Assembly (NCBI GenBank): GCA_036677445.1
Contig: JAVBWI010000004.1
Span: forward strand, 1-64,000
Length of the DNA stretch: 64,000 nt
Direction of reading: 5' to 3'
Source: JAVBWI01 sp036677445
Lineage (GTDB): Bacteria; Bacillota; Clostridia; Christensenellales; CAG-138
In this document: piece after piece, positions 43,801 to 46,854 of the stretch
How the letters are laid out: each line of letters begins with the position of its first letter
Position numbering within the stretch: the first letter of the stretch is position 1
Program-made: the position numbers and the translations under genes
The notes under the pieces: generated by a model
What the model was told of the DNA's origin: nothing
The model's input: only the letters and a program-made list of their open reading frames with translations
The model's database searches: none

Positions 43801-46707
43801 TTTTAATTGATACCCGGAAGCGGGGTTTACCGTAATGACGATCTCCACACCCGCATCCGCCGAAGCAGCGGCAGGAATGAGCGCTCCGTTTTGTATGCCG
43901 GTCCCGGCTGTAACCGTATACGCGCCGGTGGTGCTTCCGCCTGTGGGAGCACTGCCGTCTGCGCCTGCGCCGGATGTGCCTTCGTCAAAGAGATCCGAAA
44001 TTCCCTGGCTGTCGTCGTCTTCATCGAACAGATCGCCAAGGCCGGTATCCTCTTCCGGGTCGCTTGCGGTACGCTGCCTGAACAGCGCAACAACGGTGAC
44101 ATCCGCGTCCGGCATTACAAAAGAGAAGGAAGCGCCGCCGCCTGAAATATTGATGGTCCTTGTCACATATGCAGCCTGCCCCGCGGGCAGATACGTATAC
44201 GTCAGCGCCTCCAGCACATAACCTTCGTTCGGCCTGACGGTAACGCCGGTCTCCTCCCCCGCTTTTACTTTGGCGGGCGTGGTCACGGAGCCGTTTGTCG
44301 TCGTTTGCGTTTTGACCGCATAGCCGTCGGTTCCCACTACCTGCTGCGTCGCTTTGTTCAGCCCAGCGAACGCTTTGGCCTGTTCGCCCAGTTTGGTGGC
44401 CGCTGCGCCAAGCAGCGTCTTGATGATATCGGTCACCTGACTCATGGTCTGCGACTCGCCGTTCTGATCGCCCGTACCTTCGGCCGCCGAAGAAATGGCC
44501 TTGGTCGTCACGCGCTCGTCGGAGAAAGAGTCGATATCGATCTGCTGTGCGGCGAACAGGGAGGCTGCGCCTTCCACCGCTGCATCCACATCCTGTATGA
44601 TAACGGAAACTGCGAAGAAGCCGCCGAACGTATTGCCCGTTGTGCCGGTGGTCGCACCGCCGGCGCCATCCGTGCCGCCAGTACCTGTAGCAGGATTGGA
44701 GGTGGTATCCGTGGTTTCTTCCGCTTTGGCCGATGCGCGGGTGGTAACGTTGACCTTGCCCGTAGCTTTAAGCGCAATACTGCCGGTGTTGGATGTGATA
44801 TTTCCCTTCACATTGACATGCGAGTCGACCACCGCAACCGAAACCGCAAGCGATATGGGCAATTTTCCGGCGGTGGAGCAGGTGGTCATCGTGACATCCG
44901 TTTTGGAAGAAAGCGATACGCTGCCTCCTGCCGTAATGGACGCGCCTTCGCCCACCGTCACGGAGGAGCTTGCAACCACCACCGCTACGGCAAGGGGAAC
45001 GAACCATTTCGCAAGTGAGCTGTTGGAAGCGGCGACCGACACGAGAGCACTGGAAAGCGCCTCCACCGTACCGCCCGCCGTGATGTCGCCCAATATGATG
45101 ATTTCAGCGGACCCAACCTTCACGCTTACGAAGTTGAAGCCTTCACCAATGGGCAGGAGCGGGCTGGTTTGTTCCGTGCCGGCTTTGATGATAACCGAGC
45201 CTGCAGACTGCAGTTTTGCGTTTTCACCGATCTTCACCTGCGCGCCGGTCACGACATCCATGATGCTGGCCTGATATTCGTAATCGGAAGGAAGCCCCAG
45301 ATCCGACGCGGGTATCGTTAAGCCGGTGTCGTCATCGAGCGCGGTCAGGAAAATATTCTTGCCGTTCACGGTGCCGGTGACGGTAATGGACTTGGCCTCG
45401 AGTATCAGGTTCAGCCCTTCTGCAATGAGCGTGCCGATGACGAGACTGTCGCCTCCGTGCACCGTCAGGTTGGAAAGGAAGCCGCTGCCGGTGACGGTCA
45501 ACTGCGAAATATTGCTTTTGTTAAGAAGATAATTTGTAAAAAGCGCATCCGCGTCAAAAATGTTATCGGCGATGTCCTCTGAAGTGATTTCTATTTCAGG
45601 CTTGTTCTTAAGCGCATCGGTAAAGTTTTCGATATTTGCGGAATTCACTTGGACTTCATCATCGGACTCGTTTTGCAGCTTGATATCGGCTATGTTGCCG
45701 GTGAGCGAACCCGTGCTCGTACCACCCGCCTTGAGCGTACCGGTAAGATGCAGCCTGTCGCTGCCGTTGCCGCCGTTTGCCTGCACATGGGCGGCGGAGT
45801 TCGCGGCGGAGGTATCCACCGTAATGGTGTCGTCCCCTTCTTCGCCGTTGAGTACGGCTGTGTTCCCGGAAGCATGGATGGCGGTATCCGCACCTGCAAG
45901 CGAGAGATTGTCGTTGCCTGCGCCGCCGTAAACGGTAAGGTTCGCGTCATTACCGTCGAGCGCGGTGGAAATCGTATCCGACTGCGCTGTGCCGTATATG
46001 GTTACTTCGGCGTTCTTGGCGGTAATGAGGCTGTTGAGCGACATGTACAGACCCGCAAGTATTACGTTGATGCCTTCGATGGTAATATTGCCGTTGACAC
46101 CTACGCCGCCCGCGGAGCCGGAGCCGATGGTTCCCTTAGCGATCAGGGAACCATCCTCCGCCTGCTGATAAGAATCCGATGCGAGTATGTAGAGCGTGAA
46201 ACCACTGCCCACACCACCCAGCACGCTGCCGCCGTCAATACTGATATCGCCGTTATAGGTGCCATCGGATACATCGATTGTGATGGAAGTGCTGTTTGCG
46301 TCTATTTGTGAAAGCGCTTTTTTTACCGCCTTTTGAATAGCGTTCTCCACCGTGACAGGTTCTGCGGGTTCCTCGCCGGCACCCTCGTCTTCTTCGGTAT
46401 CTGCAGGCGCAAGGTCGTTTTCGTATGAATCCGGCTCTGTCTGCACGTTCTGTTCTACGGTTTCACCGCCGACATCGGTTTGTTGTACATGCTCAACGAT
46501 AGTGGCGGTACCCGGGGGCGCCACAGGATCTTCGGTCAGGGAAACATCATCCTCGCCCACAGACGTGGTATCCGCAGGATCGGCCGCCGACTCCTCGGCA
46601 TGAGAAACGGCGGGAAAAGAGAAAATACACAGCAAAACCAGCAGTATACTTAGCGCTACTGCTGCCATTTTCATATTTCTTATTCGAAGACCCGCTCTGA
46701 TAACCAT
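19882..46707 (-). CDS. Giant LktA-like repeat adhesin with wall-sorting signal (8,941 residues)
   Basis: One open frame of 26.8 kb encodes a secreted protein of roughly 0.9 MDa. Order of parts: signal peptide (1-37, cleavage near SHA|EE); acidic linker; RTX-like nonapeptides (about 255-325); beta-strand repeats rich in GVG, AxVG and TAxI motifs; six InlB-B-like domains (about 796-1449) and two more (about 2249-2434); an Asn/Thr-rich linker (about 2676-2770); long GVG-type repeats; a tandem array with a 225-residue period (about 4636-5479); an amphipathic helical stretch (about 6060-6114); beta-helix-like regions with RTX-free calcium-poor composition; an Ala-rich coiled coil (8439-8598); and IPRTG at 8905-8909 before a hydrophobic segment and basic tail. 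The layout resembles the leukotoxin LktA family of filamentous adhesins. AGAGGAT precedes the ATG. Adhesion is inferred; ligand unknown. Confidence 0.88.
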   Translation of the reverse strand: MVIRAGLRIRNMKMAAVALSILLVLLCIFSFPAVSHAEESAADPADTTSVGEDDVSLTEDPVAPPGTATIVEHVQQTDVGGETVEQNVQTEPDSYENDLAPADTEEDEGAGEEPAEPVTVENAIQKAVKKALSQIDANSTSITIDVSDGTYNGDISIDGGSVLGGVGSGFTLYILASDSYQQAEDGSLIAKGTIGSGSAGGVGVNGNITIEGINVILAGLYMSLNSLITAKNAEVTIYGTAQSDTISTALDGNDANLTVYGGAGNDNLSLAGADTAIHASGNTAVLNGEEGDDTITVDTSAANSAAHVQANGGNGSDRLHLTGTLKAGGTSTGSLTGNIADIKLQNESDDEVQVNSANIENFTDALKNKPEIEITSEDIADNIFDADALFTNYLLNKSNISQLTVTGSGFLSNLTVHGGDSLVIGTLIAEGLNLILEAKSITVTGTVNGKNIFLTALDDDTGLTIPASDLGLPSDYEYQASIMDVVTGAQVKIGENAKLQSAGSVIIKAGTEQTSPLLPIGEGFNFVSVKVGSAEIIILGDITAGGTVEALSSALVSVAASNSSLAKWFVPLAVAVVVASSSVTVGEGASITAGGSVSLSSKTDVTMTTCSTAGKLPISLAVSVAVVDSHVNVKGNITSNTGSIALKATGKVNVTTRASAKAEETTDTTSNPATGTGGTDGAGGATTGTTGNTFGGFFAVSVIIQDVDAAVEGAASLFAAQQIDIDSFSDERVTTKAISSAAEGTGDQNGESQTMSQVTDIIKTLLGAAATKLGEQAKAFAGLNKATQQVVGTDGYAVKTQTTTNGSVTTPAKVKAGEETGVTVRPNEGYVLEALTYTYLPAGQAAYVTRTINISGGGASFSFVMPDADVTVVALFRQRTASDPEEDTGLGDLFDEDDDSQGISDLFDEGTSGAGADGSAPTGGSTTGAYTVTAGTGIQNGALIPAAASADAGVEIVITVNPASGYQLKAGSLQATTELDGRTSIQTLAANAAGQYVLTMPAGNVVLTAAFEQVAEGAAPAGTGTGGSSSSQVVGAVAISVVKNNNDAYINTTGTVHAGGALNLSAVSTTQSVAEADGSPIPSSAGDEVGTAPGEIPDTTGDIITQEQQVTGKPIVIATTVNGTVTFVSVNTENKAAFQIEARQGYKLSAGTLKYSYVNSEGATVEAVLENSGDNYYFVIPAALPADAKITISAQFEADTHTITLGEGLTGKVTAPTSAKTGDTVTLTVTLGAGETVRSLTCGSTTITQTDGVYSFIMPGTDVTITATFGEKAFEVRIDDAVKNYLTASDTRADAGETVKVSLTAQAESEGKRLNSVTAQVCMIDPLSGETVTVETLTITDNGFIVPTGYSSANFIIITATFADKGYSVTAGTMTNGSVSAPSRADSGEKITLTVTPNAGFKLKENSLKVKCTETNKETIVPVIADSQGNFYYTLPAIATGTPTFTILAEFISDPSYTGPGTGAAAPKKTTFALGVGVTVAVTSHTNNAYIANGTIEAGSLSVTATSGSEEDKILSSATAKAGYSQGDIGMGGAIAIHVASAKTRAAILSGATVYLMEGGDVNVKASSTERFATSADAVSTGQASKVGVGAAIAVSVLGVDVVSGVDDGADIIGVTGYTAEEGVPVTGGSIGSVTIHATHSSTEALLARAGSAGGVSITPVLALDISGIYVDAYMGGSDHGIDSIGDIDIFAENAVQREAAANAAAAGGSVGVGASVAITILNDSARAMLKRNARARSVRVRAVSRSSLTSNSRAGSQGATSQGGSGSTAASGSGEESESGEADAQADRSIAGGSNLSRRSGSTNVNQNTVSGLTANRQTAQTSEGNIQVAAAFNLNIFVNRAEAFIVSAVVEAYQPEGEGTSEEGSDIPAAGSVIVESRNDTDAAIYANASATNARTGVGVAVAINIVTYYNIAHIDDAQITAVTLDVTALMYEPAVATQETQPEEEEDLNLVEALVREAVRKLVNEVAEAMGLQNFFSTEDLAAFLSSLIGDIVGQAAQTLLTDTGLENLIGNDIGEKIEERLATLGTLSNEVFASVKDAVLNKLLTKIQEQVSAAFTPTEPTTSPANTLTPGSELENAATAIADELFGEIVNITQLMTFLKGNVAATLKTKATQILSDAGKALTTAALDTLSGWLNLKIEEEDDSPSHAFITQSIAGAGASNVGIAGSVAIAVIAGTTRAYVAGVQLGTDCPIVVSGDMRIHATARQSEDTTASSAVGADGTADQNLNAGAGSDVGNGSSAGTQYDSVTNGKLVVGSMTNGTVTTSGSQAAGGTVILTVTPDEGYKLGNTITATRSDTGETITLMPGADGAYTFAMPNDLADSATITIAASFVENPHTVNTNVTGGNGALTVTTPGNSTAAATSSAKMGDRVMVTVKPDTGYKLKDNTLEYTYTVNGEDFTKKIVVIEDAVQNIYTFYMPDANVTISAQFEEVTGGSTGGTTTPAKPTNSSGKTVGVGAAFALNVAHMTVEAGVGANCSVTAGTLSIRAEGINDLKTISVSGSDPLADSDGEGGTTSGTPKDISVDASAAVGLIYNTVRAYVEAGASIVTTGSDAINLNETEYETEEEAAANAELVNFHLSSNQKGSTLTQASGFAVGNSTSVGAAVAINIAYSNVLAQFLGTGHINGTAKVVAYTYNEDDSNAIATAMGADLERYLSKFRKGVDGAEKTADDILNGNYTNEDTGTSNNNNQTAGKINNELNNNNSTEQQGSTNTTQASNNLPLSSNALRSQDTSTTGTPDGATGEAQGEVNNSTGTGSGTGTIPTSQGAQTQGQKIQVAAAVALNITHHIANASVLGSLTARNIAVLADNDGNFRSLGTGIAMSLAQSSTSIAMGVAVSVNCNQAAATVGGTVTATGDTGTAGNDGGISVEAELTQNMDGEYKGYLGAQALAGAVSGSGNAAIGGAVAIIVSKANTISVILANAVIKGGDITITAFDKSKLAVRAGGISISTGAKVGVGASFALVYAHNVVQALVGSGAHITAGSLTVNAQKRRVDFSDYESAFGLDNLLTDSTGTDVPDSEKGLIDFKKQEDTQAYTIDINISTDKVLDMVDLLNFLSSTNYYAESIAGAISGGSGTASVAGAFAMLFFFNITEALIGENAVIALTGGMEVNAASDTTARVIAGALSASGSKVGAGLTVGALANDDAVTAGVGKDAVIIVGGSYKQNASAKADFMVITIAATLSAGSGTALGGAIDCIVQNSRVNSYVGENASISATGDVEISADTDSFLLLVSLSAAGSTGSAAAGGTFAIIITSNAATASVGKLVEITSSNGSVTVRAYTKEKLVSVLASASASNGTAVAGALSVLIARSVTQALVGEGAVIHAYKDVNVLSNGDAWMLVIAASLSGASTNAIGATVSVGVFRRTVEAAVGSGAILTADNGNVLVQALGRDWTLYITLAAGASGTNAITGTIPVIVSDSTITAGVGNNAELRAGDSIGVIADIDSHLYAVAGGLAGSGTTAVGATLSTAVLINHVYALIGESAKLFANGMYNASNPGAAGITLPNRAARRRGVIISATASEDILLISIAAAGSGSTAVTGVVNTLVAQNTVQAKIANHAQIEARGASATYTVAEGEGGTTVTTTSDVLVQAEDDSFILNLAGSLSVSGSVGVGGTIVVLVFNKTVTADVGTGAVMHADGNVAVNASAYDDLYLLAVALGGAGTVGVAGGANALVFQNRVTAALGGTVTANGDIAVAASTDSLLVNVAATAGIGGTVGVTAVAVVTYFYNETLAYIKQNAVLRADFDHNAKGSVTVQASSKEFVTADAAGASGSGTVSVGGTLDVVVSKIVTKAYTERNAGITGYDVSVLAADDYDLLAIVGTIAVSGVVGVGVSALAAVFFNTVTAEIGIGNTIVAARNIHIAASSDRRANAYVFTAGGGGIVGVSGTIAVVVAGSKLSQDAHDGIYVSKGDYSAMDPQTQMDGAFAAANSAALSCKPEESLDDLLAGDGQYADEQGVDGNGYGQDTSGSSTSESGMNDDLYDETAGASHDKVQGPVINGYALTDTTSAIVRSGSALTAQTGDINVLAGDNLNADLIAGTLAVGGYAGVGVGIAVAVLFSNVQAVVESGATLSAGGAVTVQATAGANELSIPSIGDGTDEINDKIKADASDSTTSTIRVISVTGSGGIVGVSVAVAALYVNTEAHAILAGDVIKAASVSVLAGTNFGQALAITLSAGGGAVSVNGSISVVYYEGTVEASISGTASLSGVTGSITVRSAGNTNALAVASAFGGGGVAVNAGMALAINRTRIDTFIGRGVTINAPLAAIHVNTDFTAEAQAVIISVAFGGVAVGVTVSIAINRPVSLTYIGGTPDGVDAHPGSAGSNGFVHANSVEVQNDIDGDVKVVGLGVAAGSSVAVNGAVALGFNRVIGYAAINRANVQANSIAVIALMDGDTTVIVASLVAGMVGVGATVALSQIKSDNRAIIDVTGVSVTAGSIAVQAGRAACPYDSQALTSAITGAAGSVAVALNFAIAINSAENIAQVMGDLSGGIGGLTVTGTLTIYANGNTRAYAIIAGACVGGVSANVSSSTALLSSVQEAKLTGMAMYTLGLLSVRSDQNVNFSEYGVFDLIFDIGGSTPSADNKHWTFTAMAQAYIFSAAAALVAVTANVATATANATGRALVDAAALTASQGITVTSNGRSVASVNIDNLSIAYASVGVMVGYAYAEGTFEALLISNGGITARDGAGNRKDIIISTTYTADADAVITPACGGIDVSYYSVGVNTAIAKVNTLANAGIGGTGAIIARDIRVTTVGIATAMATIKTPILSASAVKVAANSAAATLSATQSAYIKDVSNITANSVSVIAEFNKGRTDLGAVAYLGGNGGSASVSLASAKADTAIATANTQNRAYLSGATITLTGALTVRADSTSIAKANILKDTVSLSVVGIGVTVLTAHANGTFEATVDGGSITAASVNIQNNYYANANAVAMQPNGGVSVAGLDIKVNTAIADVGVIANAGISGSGSINAGSGNITVLLTGEAYATAGNEKPILSVSAVSVAANVVIATLQAVQHAYITGIQITAKDVSVIAEFNKGKTDVGAVAYLGGNGGSGSISLYTATADAATATANTENKAYVSGAAITLTGALIVRADSTSIAKANVLKDTVSLNYVGIGVTVLIAYANGTFEATVDSGSITAASLNIQNNYYANANAVAMQPNGGASIAGLDIKVNIAKADVGTIANAGISGSGSIGTTGAVDVLLTGEAYAVAGSEQPILSVGVVSVGANVITATLQAKQYAFIKGMQVTASAASVIAKFNEAKTVGATAVIGGNGGGSLSLLAGEVNKATATANVTNHAYTENAGFDVTGALIIKAVSTSCAKADVINSDVSVSLIGVGVLVMKADAKGNFKAYMSTGAFNANAGSLTIENNYTANAYAVSTQPSGGFNFSLAEVAVNKADADLAVAADAYITGSGSVVSGNSVSVKVNGSGSSITKIIPAEVAISGVSIAINQATALLSAIQNAYISGSGSVTSNNGSITVDSIFTATANAQTGSNAGGAGVSLISGGVSTVSAKAQITNSAYIRDASVTAERGKVAVSATGNTTVLSESLSPTLTISVASFGAVIVYTDVNDVVKAFIDGTAVVSAKQVDVFSSGTSKATGKGNPPRVSVSLANGNSVEVTVYAGNGSGKITQAYIGTGAKVTATGVQTDSFRGITVKADSILEVTASSAKGVSIGAVNLGEYDIKTIVSKVMTSAYIDGEATSYEHIDVLANDTVRASADASIVNGGILNKSTSYARNIVNNQTATAAVGGSAKLNAQWNITVQSTISSIMNAVIASDAYGLGAASTMYAYNTLYRNTYVNIGDGATIVSAVGNITMLAKADTADIDSSATGFTGSAWASGGGPKAEATLISDTKTTVGSGSTIEAVYGELKIMAESYSDVFAYAYRKAVELAGSNRSDTTITVRETVKVTINDGGTAKTRIVGKLTTIGAYINKQNILSYSISYTAAAGSNTKAYATIDLVNDLDTVLGNAYVGGVEELVIEARVTNMNLTSRTYAEIVGATGWVYAESKVSGNCNADIAVRNTGEVAGYRVYITADSPSISSTTVNRDATAIANTIVNYVWEKVKEVITRVVKKVSKIPIIGWFVKWITETIIRWVDVLVKYVFYSDAEQQQTGTFSSNGSISFNGDAHIGGAAAGLYLDIYDDGSVNCVGADTSLGNTSSFITYGDGTVMVEGLYNDDIGSLTLTAQNGGVSGSGRIYTNSFLPNVIINNYSNRTLIIKDLTLYNGSLGMPNIRVNSGDGSASFTYLFGDETPALTINSLSGRDVIFGVGETRETDLGEGRLTLNMYGGSVYTEQNSGGGAFVAANRLIINDAGNVGNGSGAPFRAYIFEVGAYAGMNGVSFGNAMRETYVRIVANGNLFTELGLVVLWMTQAAQDAASGNLGTLNLHGIYAEGEAYIVLLAPQTICADKGTEAEVITVTTPRSHMAMAFSRDVATVISLPDGSITSKPIPVASDGSDSGYYLTSDGLVTLPVDTTFSAEQYYSEVDGYKYYTLPNGAAVITDANGKLISIVTREYDPADSSEGYGTSYSFDNIHVQVDGDGNVVSITITGSGAAYDQLITFDENGKALMQVGENGATIYIESTSDLGWILPNGIKIYYKQVFIDNAGNVVTGTIIGSGSTQGSKLLVLEDLNGSYDENYLFHVVEVKANEGGEYEFAAGYTYTRTKLITAIGLSTGAILQTLEQARAAVQSALSGITADELAVEFRNTIVPDEGDMDAVLARALADYIVNKVKAVIANNIALNVDLSLNKTTVQTGESTATFTTAVSYIITIREADAFLTALASTYGSHTFSSVSKTLTYTVSGTGAGENKVSKNTTAAASDTGTSTALSNSTIHDVSSVNGSEASECVTSGKLVVLKSASGGYQVYNGAYSYELEAVNTSDTVSYYRVVLGTGNTGRYNEIKDILFRLDHMTGGMSLIKLGARTGSGEITSTPAGETVTYSYNGGYIKTDGGYLFVDFANFADGWNVADKAGIKLISGRVVAVFPDGTMTYVAIERGSDGDVEDATISVAPGMTQKVDSNGDAVYSEMQFGYYRDGVRLSVSELAELGIAQATFYSTGVDTIYLNALAIAEAKGLALRTIMVDGHYVYNTSSDPVYALQSRKAGTVSGTYQYKVSRNGEAYSGVLGINTGIFGFPIYFTVNDGIIELTDDELKYLDQYGATLSNVSLTPVYVYMDGTVVIRPVTSNGRVGAQITYMGASNAFAMSEDVDGYKIVSQYMRVVDIDTATADLPVGTILYLNEFYEITAYLKPDGTFRVYTDGSVFGDTDTIYSEYASDANGMDVTISKGTPTYLQEIMDDVYVSLDGFDNYNYNGTSYFSYNSDGQLVKLAAGWAQYEYRTNDEGVAKLAYVTDLAADINVEDTLAAYGSTYELARVIYDAQGNVLLSIINNDRAGNAVFILADGATIDSEENLSAVAANTKRNYKPLAGDTAVAIGNILADTLMLSVHNPATGVINLTDLAGDTTDIDIVSDKITFEVADGGQLFTEANPLVIAPRTQGGTIDVTFRAKNGKAYAGTAYILAQSSVNLLNSVIGAADGYAADVKLNIATGDVLFSDLELQNGAKLAILLNDGDAIVNRLTVKGLLNITDSTGGHISDMFIRNDGITVDGGTVNATIEGGVYSDATEYANLTVKNNGSVTVIAGGPITVNNVLVQNGSVVNIDAGGSITSGAIGVDNSTVTLVSHNGGISTGAVTVSDTVKDEASELHMIAYADISTGKLVIVNADAHITAGGKVNLTDVLMDPGTLLIVAADDITFNRIELFGGGNRLDMRSTAGGIYTGMADGYLYADSSDATGDIVLSAAEDIGTAERFILVDIPAGMALNITMVRNYYLEGVQLVGNTSFERMRPVVQSGSGRDENGNMQQGDYLGDGGIENIDSALLAQTPEELAAWIAANGRDGVNSLLTTDALAALIENGFITQDVLRTLIVDDTLTYSALRSLLADVTILDRYRQVAERLRLALAPAAAGQSRVTDTQAALWLAAAIAADEIAGLAEVFASLLTAEQITELIEAAWAQAAYPDDTPPDDPAARNFTIHIGVSAGTGYVYNEGGILLTQDTGDITIGQIRSERGDVSIYALAGSILGALSPVGQHVFGRDITLHAQGSIGSSDTPLIIEQQANRPTLAGSITQPVDDGSGVYAPVVVERITTMDAEGNEIYTWVLKVVVDYDWLRVYYPEEATRLDAIATAGSVYLIERTGDMGVGTITAGQDVQLTAPGSIMDTRIQAQRDAGERNISAGGNITLDSAMGSIGATDAYLFLATPGRITASAYGNICVADTGDMHITVESETGSIYATAQGDMTLRNTAIRLGSPQDLALGLLIAGGTVDVTALGGIVEGDRLGAPANIIADSIRLTAQNGDIGTAQDAFEVDTQNGGTGVGTLSATAQALNINEISGNLVLSIITATEGDVKLRAPGSILDYSGNNTAIMEALAAQQAANEAKNAADQAQAQADVKNTHADRKEEAYINAQAATAAAQAKADAADASAAALAAQIAAVTADTTLSESQKAAALAALYKKLEAAQQKAAANALALVAARAAEEAARQAAEDARADADDAQAQAELLALAVDTAQETAEALLLNAQAAASTITAAGNLILYAGGSIGDGSHSLTFNAGGTVTGTAGAGAADGIYLAGAGNMLLYSLTAGGEVHVFSLGNIEQAAAQSQRNVRRLFMTSSAPTGAQAPCIVAGSAGLFALGGSVGTVSAPIRIQVGALDGVAAGGFYVVNDGSLLINSVHASGNAGISATGAITAGTLTGGSTNITANNLTLESGEGIGNGTQSLVLNLGGSLSASGGDLYVGSISNLLIQSISGGNVVIASDGTVMGGNISAQNLHINAFGDVGSATIPLGLQISGNMDIGTLLGLINYLNQYGSNGHHNGNGQKPEPVLPDTPGIPRTGGAAAAGWAVICIALMMLLVLLRKKRAAEKSKG
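19885..19995 (-). other. C-terminal LPXTG-like sorting signal of the giant protein
   Basis: The last 37 residues read IPRTGG, then a hydrophobic run (GWAVICIALMMLLVLL) and a basic tail (RKKRAAEKSKG). This is the tripartite layout of a sortase substrate, with isoleucine in place of the usual leucine. It implies covalent wall attachment by a sortase that is not encoded in this window. Confidence 0.85.
20913..21389 (-). other. Alanine-rich coiled-coil segment in the giant protein
   Basis: Residues about 8439-8598 are almost pure Ala, Gln, Glu, Lys and Asp with heptad-like spacing (for example EALAAQQAANEAKNAADQ) and no glycine-rich beta repeats. It is a strong helical, probably coiled-coil, insertion between beta-helix modules near the wall anchor and may act as a stalk or oligomerisation element. 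Confidence 0.8.
28363..28525 (-). other. Amphipathic/hydrophobic helical segment in the giant protein
   Basis: Residues about 6060-6114 contain VWEKVKEVITRVVKKVSKIP followed by IIGWFVKWITETIIRWVDVL. This cationic and aromatic amphipathic helix pair is unlike the surrounding small-residue beta repeats. It could contact membranes or cap the beta-helix; the role is inferred. Confidence 0.65.
30270..32800 (-). repeat. Tandem repeat array of about 675 bp period in the giant gene
   Basis: Anchors with the pattern VSVIAEFNKG and LGGNGG recur near 32220, 31545 and 30870, giving a period of about 675 bp (225 residues). Two central copies are close to identical at the protein level. A diverged copy lies before them and decayed copies follow, consistent with recent duplication within the gene. 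Confidence 0.8.
39405..39960 (-). repeat. Two InlB-B-like repeat domains in the giant protein
   Basis: Two consecutive domains of roughly 80-95 residues show the pattern NGTVTTSG, GGTVILTVTPDEGYKL and a terminal TIAASF or TISAQF. This matches the divergent InlB B-repeat fold common in wall-anchored proteins. Confidence 0.82.
42360..44320 (-). repeat. Six InlB-B-like repeat domains in the giant protein
   Basis: Six domains of about 75-95 residues carry NGSV, a DAGE- or DSGEKITLTV-type strand, G(Y/F)xLK and a terminal A(E/Q/L)F. They come as a pair and a block of four, separated by a short stretch of beta repeat (about 43370-43690). Confidence 0.82.
45745..45935 (-). repeat. RTX-like nonapeptide motifs in the giant protein
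   Basis: Three motifs of the GGxGxDxL type occur in a row: YGGAGNDNLSL, NGEEGDDTITV and NGGNGSDRLHL (residues about 255-325). They resemble calcium-binding RTX repeats, spaced about 26-28 residues apart rather than in a tight tandem. Confidence 0.65.
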
Positions 46708-46854
46708 ACTATTTATCCTCTGTTATCGATGCACTGCAACGGCCCGGATATATATGATGAAAAATCGTCCAAATTCGCCAACAAAACTTCCCATCACTAT
46801 ACTGCCACTCAATTTTGGAATAATCAAGAAGAATTTTTAAATCTTAAAAAAGGT

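Noticed and set aside
28870..45950. Many plus-strand frames of 100-440 codons across the giant gene
   Set aside because: They are mirror images of the repetitive Ala/Gly/Val/Thr codons of the minus-strand gene and lack ribosome sites.
19882..46707. Nonribosomal peptide or polyketide synthase as the explanation for the giant gene
   Set aside because: No carrier, adenylation or ketosynthase motifs; the protein has a signal peptide, beta repeats and a wall anchor.
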